Below the pieces are notes generated by a model that ran no database searches, was not told the DNA's origin, and saw nothing but the letters and a program-made list of their open reading frames with translations. A DNA stretch of 51,118 bases. Origin: Setomelanomma holmii (taxonomy: Eukaryota > Ascomycota > Dothideomycetes > Pleosporales > Phaeosphaeriaceae). The stretch is from contig ML978321.1 in NCBI GenBank assembly GCA_010015745.1, positions 1-51,118 of the forward strand, written 5' to 3'. This document shows, piece by piece, positions 22,054-34,122 of this stretch (positions are counted from its first letter, which is position 1; each line of letters begins with the position of its first letter). The position numbers and the translations under genes were made by a program.

Positions 22054-23697
22054 CTAATCATTTCCTCCCCGCCAGTACTGAACGCGTTGCCACCACCATC
22101 GCTCGCCTGACGGATTTGTTCTCCACTTAGAAGGAATATCATATACACTTCCCCGCACCGTGTCGTGCAAGCTATCCAAATACCAGACGATCCGCATGAC
22201 GTAAGAATCATAGTCTCCTAACCATGTACCATCTTCCCACGAGGGTGGCACATGATTGGAACTCCAGACCACGTCGAAGTAGAACCAGACGTTGCGATCT
22301 TCGGTCCAGATATCCCCAAATGCCTTCACAAGCGGGAAACCGTCGCCGCGCTGACACGTTGGGTGAAGAAGGATGGTCTGAAGCCGGTCGAAGTAGTAAT
22401 CATCGTCGAGAACCTCGTCCAACCAGTCGTAGATATCAATCATTGGATATATCACTTGGAGGATTTCCAGAGATCGTGGTAATAGAATTCAGACCGCAAG
22501 TGGCGTGTGCGTCTGATATTCTATTCCGAAGTTCTGACCAAGTAATAGGTCTTGCGGAATGAAACGGACGCGCGGGTCTCGAAATGCGGTGAAGCTGGTG
22601 GCTGGATCTATAAATCTAAGAAACCAGCCTTGATATGTGTGTGCGTATTGACACGTAGAACTGTAAACACTGAATTGACCGCCGCAATAAGTGTCAAGAG
22701 GTTGTCGAGAGCGCCGCGGTAGCTGTCTGTCAAGTTGGAATCCTCTTGCCCCGGTTCGTCATCGTTATATGAATACGAGTATGTGATGTCGGTAAGTCGT
22801 ATATGGAGGTGGTCAAGATGGGGTAACCTATTCGAGTCGAGCAAGATGTTCGTCGGAGTACCCGCGTTCTTGGTCTGCGAATGTCGCAAGTGTGGGCGTC
22901 TCCATGTCCACCGTCGAGAGTTTCGATCGCAAGCGCGGATTCAGACCGTCTAAGCAACTTTGAAGCAAATCTGTCCGAAAACAAGATTCACCAAGCTCTA
23001 CTGTTTGCAGATTCGGTAACAAACACCAAGGTGTGTCAACACCCAGGGCAAACAAGGACAGGAAGCTCAAATTGCGTGGGCCAGGTATCACTGCCAGATC
23101 TGTGGCCATCATGCCCTCCGGTAACGCGCATTCCGAAATGTAACCGAATAGTTCCTCGACTGGATTGTGTGCATATCGGTCATTATCACAGATACTTGAG
23201 TTCTCAAGCCCTTCGCGGCTGAGTATTTCGAGGACGAGGTGTTCAAGTCGAGGTAACAATGCAAGAATGACACCTCCCCAAGCATGTCCGTCTTTGTTTC
23301 GTAACCGGCGTTGCCAGTTGTCTGCTCTAGCCGTCCACTAGTCGCTCTCCAAACCGATGGCCTAGACGAGGTTCCCTGCCAGCTCTTCTTCGGGAGAGTA
23401 TTTGTAATGGGTGGGATCGTCACTATACTTGGCCGTGACCATAAAGAGGTGTCGCACCTTACTGGCCAGATCGGGACGCCGAAGCAGTGTTTTAGCGAAA
23501 GAGTGCAACCGAGGTATAGTGTCGTGGGCATAGAACTGTGCGCGGTGACCCTGCAAGAAGGGAGACCGATACAAGTTATGTTCTGCAGCAACTCGAAACC
23601 GAGAGTAGACAAGTGCAAGACTTGGAAGCTCGTACTGGTTCATGTAAGCTGCGATCGAAGTAAGCAGTTCGTTTGGAAGATCAGCAAGCTTTGCCAT
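22054..23697 (-). pseudogene. F-box protein with leucine-rich C-terminal part, broken
   Basis: The ATG at 23697 starts a clear F-box (LADLPNELLTSIAAYMNQYE, then LPSLALVYSRFRVAAE), the SKP1-binding module of SCF ubiquitin ligases. The C-terminal part has LRR-like segments (LPRLEHLVLEIL, LPHLDHLHIRLTDI). TAG at 23362-23364 and TAG at 23338-23340 interrupt one continuous frame, each reachable from CAG by C-to-T. The frame then shifts near 22840 and again near 22640, and TGA at 22489-22491 interrupts LAV-stop-ILLPRSLE. The final segment ends at 22054. A short F-box-only peptide of about 111 residues could still be made. Confidence 0.72.
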
Positions 23698-24011
23698 GGT
23701 TGAGAGTGGTTGAGAACGTGCTGGGCAAGCGGTAGAGGGTGGAGTCTGTAAACGATTTGTTGCTCCCTGGGTATCAAGTCATTGCGCCACTACCGTGGGC
23801 GTGACACAATCCGAGTGAACGAGCAAGCTTGGTTGATCAAAGTCGTTTCTTGTGGCCGCTTTGGCCGAATCTTTGTAGGCGACCCTTCTGCAAGGCGGCC
23901 ATCGGTCGGTTATTTGGAAGGGCGTTTGCTCTCAAACGGCAGCGAAAGTGAGCTTTCACTCTCTCCCTCGTCGCTAGTGCTCTTCTGGCCCGCCACGGGC
24001 CTGCCCCTTAG

Positions 24012-24019
24012 TATATAAA
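24012..24019 (+). promoter_or_regulatory. TATA box
   Basis: TATATAAA lies 97 bp upstream of the ATG at 24116, a normal spacing for a fungal core promoter. Confidence 0.5.
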
Positions 24020-24115
24020 CAATGTAATCCCCAGATCTTGGAAGCACTACTCTCTCCAGAGGTGACGTTCTACTCGACCGACTCAACCAAGTCCCTATTA
24101 AGCACGACAGCCACA

Positions 24116-25063
24116 ATGTTCTCAACCACCATGTTGAACGACGATGTCCTGGAAACCCTCGGTAAGCCAGAGCAAGCAAAGCTTTCAATCCATCACTCAC
24201 GAATTACAGGTCAGTTGTCCCTGACAACTTCCAAAGTCCAGATCATGCGGGCCCAAGATGATCCTCATCAGCGTGAGCCATTCGTGTCGTCCGAGCAGCG
24301 CAAGCCTGAAGTCCAAGACCACGACCATTTCCCACCTTTTCTTTCACCATCGACGACTTCCCGTGGAGGTCTTCCTCTTCCCGGGCCTACACCGTTCCTT
24401 CACACTTACTCGGACGTGCTGGTGTACGACATTGACCGGCCCTCAATCATGTGCCTACCAGTAGAAATCCGTGGGCTGGTGAGGGAGGCACACATGCTTC
24501 TCGAGGGCAGCCTTTGCCCAGGCGCACATGAAATTCGCAATGTTCGCGGCTCTGTGCCAGACCTAGACAAGTTCGGCTGCCCTCCATTCCTTCCTACGGC
24601 ATGTCGTGTCTCGAAGTCTACCAAGGACGAGACCTTTGGGGTATTTATGCGCAATTCAAAATTCATGGTCGCTTCAATTGCGGACAACACCTTGCGAACT
24701 TTCGTCGCTCAGATCGAGAAGGGCCACGACGATATTCGCGAGCTCTACTTCGATTTCTTCGACTGTTTTGGGCGACACCACGAGACTGTCGAGAAGAATG
24801 CAGACCTCGAATTGGCCGTCGATTGTACCGGCTTGCACACTCTGCGACTGACATTCGCCCGCAAGTGGCTGGGAATGCTGGTGAAGCCGGATCCCTATTC
24901 AGACTTGACTCTCTTTCCGCACACGGTCGACAGTCTGGTCGGCATCTATCGGCTCCGCCGTCTTCTGGCTTGCGGCGACAACCTGCGCAAAATCTACTTC
25001 GATGGTCTGTCTTGGGACTCGGGCCCCGTGCAGGTCCTCACTGATCTTGCCAACTGGGTGTAG
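24116..25063 (+). CDS. Hypothetical protein, distant F-box-like type
   Basis: Exons 24116-24161 and 24210-25063 with a 48-nt intron (GTAAGC..TTACAG, branch-like ACTCAC) encode 299 residues. The intron length is a multiple of three, so unspliced RNA would also stay in frame. The central part reads like the fungal F-box-like families (CLPVEIRGLVREAHMLLEG, then ACRVSKSTKDETFGVFM and DIRELYFDFFDCF), though without a clear F-box. The TAG at 25061-25063 is followed in the same frame by 17 coding-like codons (GGFAKQDRKVECVVVWR) and a second TAG at 25115-25117. Relatives would need to be compared to tell whether the first stop is a recent truncation. Confidence 0.65.
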   Translation: MFSTTMLNDDVLETLGKPEQAKLSIHHSRITGQLSLTTSKVQIMRAQDDPHQREPFVSSEQRKPEVQDHDHFPPFLSPSTTSRGGLPLPGPTPFLHTYSDVLVYDIDRPSIMCLPVEIRGLVREAHMLLEGSLCPGAHEIRNVRGSVPDLDKFGCPPFLPTACRVSKSTKDETFGVFMRNSKFMVASIADNTLRTFVAQIEKGHDDIRELYFDFFDCFGRHHETVEKNADLELAVDCTGLHTLRLTFARKWLGMLVKPDPYSDLTLFPHTVDSLVGIYRLRRLLACGDNLRKIYFDGLSWDSGPVQVLTDLANWV

Positions 25064-25117
25064 GGAGGGTTCGCGAAGCAGGACCGCAAGGTCGAGTGTG
25101 TAGTCGTTTGGCGCTAG

Positions 25118-26135
25118 GGAGGCTTTTCAACGCTCATTGCGGCCCCATCCGCGCTATGAGAGTTCTAGAGCTGTATTTTGAAGCCCGCACGTGCGTCAAG
25201 AGATATGATCGGTAGACTGTCGAGGAGACGCAAAGGTAACGAGCGCATTGGAAGCGAGCGCAGGCAAGGCCTAGGTAGTATCAGAAATGACAGGCGTCGT
25301 AGATCCGTCCCAATAGCTCCAAATTGATCTTGACAAGACACCAGTGGGATGCCCTTTACCTAAGACCGAGCAGTATTGACTGCGCTTTGCAGGCCAAGAG
25401 CATTGATGCGGCAGGGGTCGCAGTCCATATCTTTTTCGTCATCAGCGCGTCTGATACACATTCCTACCTTCCATTGAACTTGAAAGGTGAGAGATGCTGA
25501 GTGTATCTAGATGTTGGTGCGAGAGTCGCGAGCTGAAGACTCGGAATTGACGGCAGACGCATGTGGGGTGCCGAAGCCACTTTCCCACCCAGACGGAACT
25601 CAGGGTCCAACAGCCTCAACGCCATGCAGCCGGAAAGAACAGCTGTACGAATTATGTTCTGCGTTAGTTTCATTGTCCCTGCGTCTCTTCCTATTCGGTG
25701 TGATGTGGCGCTGCTAACATGTCCAAGATTTGTGTGAGCGCCCTACAGGTTTGCCACCAAAACCTCGATAAGACCATTACCATCCTCCACCCACTTAACG
25801 TGAAGCATACCTTCAAATATAGATACGACCCATACAGATCACCTATTCTCTTCTCAGGTGCCATATGTTCTCTGGCATTCATATTCATACACTTTCACCA
25901 TCTTCGTTCTCCCCCTCATACCTTCCAACCCCAGCAGCACAGCCAAATCCATCCCCTGCGCGCCGAATATCACGCACACCACCAAATGTAGAGACGAAGT
26001 CATATCGGATCACCAGTTCTGTTCTCGCTTGTCAAATATCTTCTGACGTTCGTGATCAAATATTTCCACATCCCTCCCGCGTCTCTCCGCCATCCACCCT
26101 CTCATCCATTCCCAACACGCACCATATCCACCAAT
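25118..26135. other. Intergenic 1 kb
   Basis: The 3-prime flanks of two converging genes plus C/T-rich sequence after 25780. No gene, RNA or repeat was recognised. Confidence 0.5.
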
Positions 26136-26690
26136 CTACGCCCTCGGCTCCTTGCCCCCAATCTCTTGACTTTCCTTCACAAAAGACTGATCTCCATCCC
26201 CCGCCCTCGACGCGCCACCCAAACTCTGCCTCTCCTGCTCCGCCGCAAACTTCTTCAACACTCCCAAATCCACCTTCTCTAATGCAGCAACATGCGTACT
26301 TTCCAGTTTCACCTTCGGCACATCCCCACCTTTATCAGCCATTCCCTTCCAGCTTGACGCATCTAAGCAGTACTTGCCGCCCGCCTCGACCTTGAATTTG
26401 CGCAGATCAGTGCCCTGAGACGCACTGAAGTCGAGAAAGCAGGATGTGAGGATGGCGGCGATGGGGTTTTGGGCGGTGCAGAAGCCGGCGTGGAGGGTAG
26501 ATGGCAGATTCTTTGGCGCGGTGGGTTCGGCGGAGTGTTTGTGGAGGGGTTTTTGGAGGACTGTGTTGGTGGGCTGGATTAGTATTGTGAGTTTTGAGGG
26601 GAAAGAATGGGGAAGGAGGGGAAAGTTGGGGGGTGAAATACCGTTCTTTTGCTTGACGTCCATGGAGCCTTGTTCGTTTTTCATCGACAT
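26136..26690 (-). CDS. DUF2237 family protein
   Basis: Exons 26642-26690 and 26136-26560 with an 81-nt intron encode 157 residues. The acceptor at ACACAG was chosen because it restores KNVLQKPL, the family start. Further signatures in order are LHAGFCTAQNP, SCFLDFSASQGTDLR, KYCLDASSWKGM and VKLESTHVAALEKV. These match DUF2237, a small family shared by bacteria and eukaryotes with no established activity. Cysteines in the first and third signatures are the usual conserved ones, although the GLKPGDRWC-type segment is altered here to AGGKYC. A Ser/Gly-rich 30-residue tail is not part of the domain. Confidence 0.75.
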   Translation of the reverse strand: MSMKNEQGSMDVKQKNGISPPNFPLLPHSFPSKLTILIQPTNTVLQKPLHKHSAEPTAPKNLPSTLHAGFCTAQNPIAAILTSCFLDFSASQGTDLRKFKVEAGGKYCLDASSWKGMADKGGDVPKVKLESTHVAALEKVDLGVLKKFAAEQERQSLGGASRAGDGDQSFVKESQEIGGKEPRA

Positions 26691-28303
26691 GTTGACAGTG
26701 GTTTGGAGAGGATCTGGAGATTGCCTTATGTGGTGAAGAGAGACTTTGGGATGGCTTCCGGTGGTTCAATTGGAATCGACAAAGTAAATAGAGATGGATT
26801 GTTCGAGGGACTGAAGTTCGATAGTGAATTGAAGCTTCAAAAAGTCGTGCCAAACATCGCGCTTTACTCTATTCCTCACGCGTTTTTGGTAACCATGATG
26901 CTGTCATCGAGCACTCTTGACGTCACGAAGCCGACGTGGTCGCTTATTCTTCGGCTTCATCTTTGACCTTTATGCCTTCGCGACAGCTCACACTGATGAT
27001 TGAAACACCTTGATATCGAGGTTGAACGGGCATAATCAATGGCCTGAATCAGTCGCGATACCATCCTCGCAGCGCATCGATGCGCCTCGGTGATACCTTC
27101 CATTTGCCATGGCCACTAACTTTAATTCACTCTAGCGCCCGGCTCTTCTTGCCTCTCCAACAACAACCCAAGTTCCATCTCATCTTTGCCCCATCACTAC
27201 CACCAGATCAGTTCAGTCCACAAGTTCACGTTTCCCGCCCCGTCAATCCCTCACACCGCCTTCAGTCCCAATCCGCAGGCCGCGCACACACATCTCCTTG
27301 GCATACATCACCCATCCCTTCCCTACCGTGGGAAGTCGGCGCTCGCAAACGCCGACATGCCGATGATACGAATAGGAACTATGGTGCTGTGACAAGCGTG
27401 GCGACGCAGATGTGTTGATTCAGGTACGATGGTGATCGGGTGACGATCGACTGGTGAATCGAGGGGCTGGTGATCTGTTGGTGCCAGGGAGGTGGAGTTG
27501 AATTTGGTTGGGCTGGACTGGGTCAGGGCGAAACTTGGAGCAACGGGGGCGCGATATTCACTGCGTTTCGCGGTAAGCAGGGCAAAGCCATATCCTTGTC
27601 TGGTTGCTTGCGGTAGTCCTCGTCACTCTGCATGTTGCACTGCAACGGCGCGCGGCCTGAGATTGCCTGAGTGCAGGCAGTGTAGCGCTAAGGTCTGTTC
27701 CTGCTGGGCAACGGTGAAGCAGAGAACCCTGTCTGGAGACGGGTAATTCCGTCCTTGCCGCCAGTGGATGCTGGCAAATGTATGCAGGTCTTGCTGTATG
27801 CTGTAGGTATGAACAAGCTTCGAGTCTACCCTATTAGCAAGCAGTACCACCCAACCGGTTATCTTCTGCAGGTCATCGCCGTACTTGTAAGTCGACGTCT
27901 GCCACATCTGCAGAGTCCTTTGGATGAATATATGATCTGGGTTAGTAAGATGAAGTACACGCGTTGCGCTATGGCTTCTCAACTGCGACGTCACGATGCG
28001 AGACAGTCACGATGACGAAGACAGGTGCTGATTGTCGAGCTTCGCATGTGTTGATTTTTAATGGTGTGATGCTGTCGCCTGATCGATATGCTGTCGCCAT
28101 GCTTATGTCATGTCATCTCAGTCATAATCGTTTCCTCTATGCCAAGAATATCCGCCGGTATGATACAATACATGCATTACTCGGTATCGCGTAGTCCATC
28201 AGGTCATTCAATGTAGTCTGCGTACGTGCTTCGTGGCGAGTAACTTTCTCCTCTATTCACATCGCCGCTTTGATTCTGCGCCACCACTGTAGGACAACTT
28301 TGC
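26691..28303. other. Intergenic 1.6 kb
   Basis: Upstream region of the DUF2237 gene and 3-prime flank of DOA1. Several short open frames are present, but none has a domain or a start I would defend. Confidence 0.45.
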
Positions 28304-30677
28304 TCAGCCTTGCAGCTTCTCGCGGATCTCTGCGACGACGTTTGTGATGCGAGGCTCCTTGACCTTTCGCTCGGCGGCGCTGATCGCGTCACCAATCTGG
28401 AGGATGTCTCTACCAGCCTCGCAGAAATCAGGCCCGAGACAGAGGAGGGTGCCGGTTGCGACAAGTGCGCGGTACACGGCTTCCGAGTCGGTGGCCGATG
28501 TGAGGATCTTGGACAGGTCGTCGAGCAGCGACAAAGCACGATCTGCGTTATTTTCTGACGTAAGAAGTACCGAATAGTTGATGTACAGCGTGGTAAGTGC
28601 GATGATCAGGTTACGGTTCGTTGATGTGAGGAATGGCGATACCAGAGGATGTATTTGGTCAAACTCCGTGCTCGCCAACGAGCGACCTGCATCGGTATGC
28701 AGGAGGTTGCTAAGACATCTAATAGCCATCATGGTGTTGTTCGGTGGAGATGTTTGGTCAAATACCTCTGACTTGGCAAGAGCTGGCAGGAATGACTGCT
28801 CAGAGGACACAACATATGCCGTAGGCTCTTCGAAGACAAGCACAAGTCTCAGCATATCGAGTGCGGGTAGTCGTCTGTCTGCTGGCCATTGTGTCGCTGC
28901 CTTGACCAAGAGATCAACACCAGCCAGATCGACACCCTTGCCGTTGCCTTTTTCTACTGCCGAAACGGTGGTGCTTAGCTGCTCAACGTCTGAAGGATTG
29001 AGCGATATGCCCTTGTGTCCATCAGTGATCAGGGCTTGGTTGAATTCCTGAAGCTTCTTGAAGATGACTTTATGATTGCCCGTAGAGATGAGCAAATAAT
29101 CCTTCTGCGGAATGATCTTGGCAGCTGCGGCTGGGGGTGGTGGTGAGGTTACTTGGTCCGCGTCGCCTGGTCGATATCGCGCTTCTGAACCCCATGGATC
29201 CGCTCCTCGTGCACTACCCTGTCCAAGTGTCGCGCCCTGTGTGTTTTGTATAATGAAGTTGGCCACCTGATCAAGGTAAGTTATGGGAAGCTTGTTGTCG
29301 TCGATGAATTTCCGTGCTGCTTCGTAATGGTTCTGGTTCAGGTTGTAGGCAAGTTTGAGCGGAGGCTTGCCGTCTTCGATATCCACGTCAAAGACGTAAT
29401 CATACTCTTTGCCGTTGTGCGATATCTTGCGCCCGCCGCTACCAGCCGAGTCCACCACAGTGCCCACGTTCAGCCACTGACTCGCCGCCGTAGACCATTG
29501 ATACGCTGACACGTTACCGTTTGCTTCGAGGATCATCTGGACTTGGCCTTCCTTTGTGCCAGAACGCTGAGTGAGGAACTCGGGACCTGGCAGCTTCTCC
29601 TTATTGATGTCGCCAACCGTCTGCTGTGGTATCGAAGAGCCCTTCACGTCGTCGTTAAGCTGCTCAATCTCTGCGGCAGAAGCATAACGGCTCGAGTCGC
29701 GTGTGAATATGCGGATAAGCTTGTCGCTCGCTCCCGTAACAATGTCGCCATTTTCGGCGCATGCAGCCACAGTCCAAACCGAGATCGCTGGGTGGGTGAT
29801 GGTTTGTATGCACTCGTTTTCCTCCCATATCCGCACTGTGCGGTCCTCGCCAGCACTCACTAATCCGCCATTCGGTAGCACCGCCAATGAGTATATGAAG
29901 TTCTCGTGGCCGTGCAGCTCAGCGACCTGCTTTCCGTTCAGGGTCCACAGTCGGATGATGGCATCGTTGCCAGCCGAGGCGAAATGTGCACCCGACGGAT
30001 GATTTGCGGGAAGTCGACACAGCGCGCGCACGACTTCGGGAGCTTGTATTGACCTGATTTGTTTCCCTGAAGTCTCGAATATGCGGATCTGCTTGTCAGC
30101 GCAGCCCGTGATGACGGTGTTGCTGTCGTATGCAAGCACGGCCCACACAGCTGCTTCATGGCCCTTCAACAACGTGGAGTCGCCCCACTTGCCGACTTGC
30201 CAAATGCGTGCCTCTTGGTCCCAGCCGCCGCTGACAAAGTATTTGCCGTCCTGGCTAACATCGAGTGCGCACACATTGTTGCTGTGTCCGACTAGCAGAG
30301 CGTCTGCGTCTTCGCCAAGACCTTTGCTGGGTGTCCGTACATCAATGAGCACATCCTTGCCGCCAGAAACAATGAGACCTTCGGGGTATTCGGCGGATGC
30401 GGGGATGATGGTGAGCGAGTTGACGAATTCCTTGCCGTGGGTCTTGATAGTGCTGTCCCATATCGGCGGATTCGCAGATTGCTGTGCCCATACGCGGACT
30501 GTGAAGTCCCGCGATGCAGATACCACGGAGGCGGGTGAGGGGAATGCGACGCTTCGTACCTAAGAGCATGGTTAGCTGATACCCTCGCTGTCTAGCTACG
30601 AGCTGCATAGATAAGCGGGAGATACCCACATCGTCCTCGTGGCCCCGTAGTGTGGCTGACAGCTTGAAGTTGCCCAT
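28304..30677 (-). CDS. DOA1: Doa1/Ufd3 (PLAA) ubiquitin-binding Cdc48 cofactor
   Basis: Exons 30630-30677 and 28304-30559 around a 70-nt intron encode 767 residues. Residues 1 to about 300 form WD40 repeats (LRGHEDDVRSVAF, LLVGHSNNVCALDVSQDGK, ELHGHENFIYSLAVLPNG). Around 345-460 is the PFU ubiquitin-binding domain (YDYVFDVDIEDGKPPLKLAYNLNQN). From about 490 to the end is the Armadillo-like PUL domain that docks on Cdc48/p97. The protein controls ubiquitin recycling, ribophagy and mitochondrial and endosomal protein turnover. All three domains are present and the frame is uninterrupted over 2.3 kb. Intron 1 starts GTGGGT and is in phase 0 between HEDD and VRSVAF. Confidence 0.95.
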
Positions 30678-32731
30678 GGTTGAAGTACGCGGGGTTGCTC
30701 GGCGGTGGATGCGCGCTGTGTGAGGGGAGCAGTAGCGAAGAGAGCGCTAGGAAGCTTTTGTCGAAGAAGGCATCAACTCCAGGCGGTCGCAGCTTCCACG
30801 GGCTCAGCTGGTCGGCGGGCGTTTGCTGTGGGTGATTTGTCGCAGAGCTTCTTCCACTTTGGCTAGCAACTGGCGACGTCAAGGCTCGCAGACTTACCCA
30901 CCCCGGTCGTCGCTCCCCTCGCTTACTCCATTATGTAATCACTTTCGCGCCGCCCAACAGCCTCTGTGCCTCTTAGACATGGCGATGCCTTTTGCGCTGC
31001 AATGCATCTCAAGCCTGCCGTCTACGAACTTGTCCAGTCTCACCTCAGAGCACTCATCATGTGATCTTGAGCTGTCTGCACCAATCACTCACATCTCTCG
31101 CATCTCCGCAGACTCGCTTGTCGCCAACAACTCTCCGTGCGAATTTCGTTCGATCTCACGACAGCTTCAGATCCAGCTTCCCATCAGTCTGGACGTGGCG
31201 TCCTCGCTTCGCCTGCGACGCGAGGCTGAGCGTTCAATGGCGGGGGATGGACCAGCCGAGCCTTTCGGGCAGTCCGCGAATGCATCGCCAGCTTCCACAC
31301 CTTCCTCAGCTCAACTTTTGGCGTTCCAAACAATAAGCCCGCATAGTTTTCAATTCGCGAGATCGCGATGCTTCCCATTTCGTTTACTGCCAATTGACGT
31401 CCAGTTGCGGGGTTAATCCTTCCGACTAGGATACGACAGCAGCTGTTGCCAGACAATGGCGTCGCCAAAGTCTGTCAACCTCATATCATTGAAGGACTGT
31501 TTCGCGGGTATGCTCAGACACCAGTTGCGCTCGTTGAGTGCGACAGCGTGCGCCTGCGTTTCCATGGAGAAGCACGACAGCTCCCACAACGCTCCCGTTC
31601 CGCAACCTCGATTCTGGAGCACATCTCAAACAGGAACTGATCGGCACGTGGGTCCAGAACCACCTTCCACCGCAGAAGCCTGCCAAAACGTCAATGCCTG
31701 GCTCTTGCAGCAGTCGACCATGGGTCAGTGTTCCCATCTCAATTCAACATCCCCCGCACAGAGCCTGCGGGACGTTCTCCGCCCCACCCCTTGGTCTACG
31801 ATCCATCGCGGAGCACGGTGTTCACGTTTCGCCGATAATTTAGAGCACTTCATGCGAAAGGCGAATGAGGGCATCCATCGTCACATTTCCACGATCATTT
31901 GACCTACGCGTGTTTCCAGACGCGCTGGAGTCGTGGCCTCTTGGTCCTCTGCGCCTCGCTAGCCAATGCAATGCGCCATTCGGCGCTCGCCAGATCTTGC
32001 TCAGCCCTTGATGCAGCCACCAAAGCGTTAGGGTCGTTAGACCCTCCCGTGACACGGCTGAACCTTGCAAACCACGAGCACGCTTACCAACTGCTCCCTG
32101 CGCAAGTCTGGGCCCAGCTTCCCGCTACACAACAGCCAAGCCTCTGGCCACGATGCTGGTGTTTGCGTGTCAGCTTAGCCTTCTGCGCTGATGAGAGGAG
32201 GAAAGGGACACCCTGTGACTTGCCTAGAACCCGCGCCTATGCACCAAAGCTTGCTGAAATGAATTTCTCCGGCCAGACTGACCAGCGGGCTGTCCGCAAG
32301 CGTAAGAAGGGCCACCCCCCTCGCGACGTGTTATAATTGTTGCCCCATCCTGTACCTCCCTTGCTTCGATCGAAGCATTCGATTCCGAAAGGATCTGTCG
32401 ACGAAGAAAGACACACCAAACACTTGCCACATCGGATTTTGCCGCTTCTACATAAGCTCCGCCCAAACACCTGAAGATCTGGTAATCCCTGTCGCAGCCT
32501 TACCATACCCTTGGATTACCGCGGCGTCACTGAACGATCAACGCCGACACTACGTACCTCGGAGGGATCATACGCAAGGCCCCGTCGCCTGTTCTTGCCC
32601 GACGTTGTGAACCTTAAGGTCGTTGCATTGCCGATCAGGGTCCTTACAAAAAGCCCTCGTTCTCCCACTCCTGCAATTTATACCTTTGCAGCAAGTTCCA
32701 ATTACGGATCTTACCATACACGAAACTTACA
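30678..32731. other. 2 kb divergent intergenic region
   Basis: Promoters of DOA1 (minus) and the BTB gene at 32732 (plus) must lie here. Frames of up to about 150 codons are present on the plus strand from 30979 and 31456. They lack any domain, have Ser-rich random-like composition, and offer no splicing partners. I see no element ends or RNA gene. Confidence 0.45.
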
Positions 32732-34122
32732 ATGGACGCTCAAACACTTGAACTGAAGACGGCGCTCGCATCGTAAGTTCAATCCATCCCATTCCAATCC
32801 CATGCTAAGTCGACCCAGACTGTTTAGCAGCGGCATGTACTCTGATCTGACCATTGTTTGTGGAGCGAAAAGATACCAAGTACATCGAGCACTCCTCGCA
32901 TCACGATCACCTTTCTTCGAAGGCGCATGCCGCAACTCGTTTCTCGAGGCTCAAACTGGTGTCATCGACTTGTCCGAGGATGATGCTGAGGCAGTGGAGC
33001 ATATGGTACATTGTAAGCATGACTAGGGTTCATCTGCTCTTTGGCAACGTGTTAACCCATCATTGCTAGATTTCTACCACGTGGATTACCTCACCAAGCC
33101 ACTCTCTCGTCGTTCATCTCAACGATCCTCAAGACCAAGTTCGCCACTCTCGCGCATCTCAAAGCGTACCGCGCCGAAGAAGCTGGATCCGGCCCTCGTG
33201 GAAGATCCACTACTTGCAATTATGGCTGCAGCTAACACCACAATGCCGCTGACGCCGCCGGCCGAAGAGCCCGCGTTCCAAAATTTTGAAACATCCTCGT
33301 CAAAGTTCCCCGATACTCCGATGGCCGACCAATTTGAGATCGATGACCTCGAAAGCGAGCCAGAACCAGAGGTTAATCCTCAAAAGTCGCACCTCGTCAC
33401 TCACGCCAAAGTGTACGCCATCGCTGAGAAGTACGTATGATCTTCCGTCATTCTTTTGTTTTGTCAGTTTCATTGTGATTACGCGCCCTGTCTGTTGGAC
33501 TCCTTTCATCTGCGCCTGTAGATTTTTTCTGCTGCGTCTGTGTTGTGCTGAGTTGTGTTGCACGGCGAAAAGACCGCCGACAAACCCCGCGATTTGCGTC
33601 ACCGACGTGGGTCAAAGCCAATCACTCAGCCAGGTGCACGGTTCACTTGTCAGATCCCCGCGCCTCAGCGGCTTGTGCTTCTTTTGCTTCTGCGTTTTTC
33701 CTGCATGCCCAATCAGCGGAAAGTTTTGTTGGGTTTTCTTCTGCATCTTCGAAACAGACCGCGTCAGCGTGTCACTGTCTGTCTCCAATCGAGCGACTTG
33801 GCTGGACCACGACCCTAGGAGCTGCATCGCTAACGAATGCTATCACAGATATGGTATTACAGGCTTGAAAGCACTCGCACGGCAGAAGTTCGCCCAGGAG
33901 CTTAACCTGCACCTCGATAGTCCCGACTTTGCGGAAGCATGCCAAGAAGCGTACGAGTCCACCTTCCACACTGATCGTGGTCTGCGTGACGTGATCATTC
34001 AGGCCTTCCGCGCCAACCAAGGCCTGTCGCAGCGAGAGAATGTCGAGCTGATGTTGAGGGACACTCCCAGTCTCACTTTCGAGCTATTCCGCATGGCTAG
34101 CGGTCAGCCGATCGCTTCATGA
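32732..34122 (+). CDS. BTB/POZ domain protein with a long third intron
   Basis: Exons 32732-32772, 32819-33012, 33070-33430 and 33849-34122 encode 289 residues. The BTB core follows the short first exon (SSGMYSDLTIVCGAKRYQVH, ALLASRSPFFEGA, DLSEDDAEAVEHMVHYFYHV). A Ser/Pro-rich linker of about 100 residues follows, then the family-typical VTHAKVYAIAEKYGITGLKA and a helical tail (GLRDVIIQAFRANQGLSQ). Introns 1 and 2 are 46 and 57 nt, while intron 3 is 418 nt, which is unusually long for this genome. All phases join cleanly and no stop interrupts the frame. The probable role is as an adaptor for a CUL3-type ubiquitin ligase. Confidence 0.87.

Noticed and set aside
4434..23364. Programmed stop readthrough or selenocysteine as an explanation for the in-frame stops
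   Set aside because: The stops differ (TAG and TGA), their 3-prime contexts share no readthrough motif, and several loci also have frame shifts. Filamentous ascomycetes are not known to use selenocysteine.
25865..26395. Plus-strand frame of 176 codons overlapping the DUF2237 gene
   Set aside because: Ser/Pro/His-rich shadow frame. The minus strand carries family motifs and a valid intron.
30979..31902. Two plus-strand frames of about 150 codons in the DOA1 upstream region
   Set aside because: No domain, signal peptide or splice partner, and composition looks random. Expression data would be needed.
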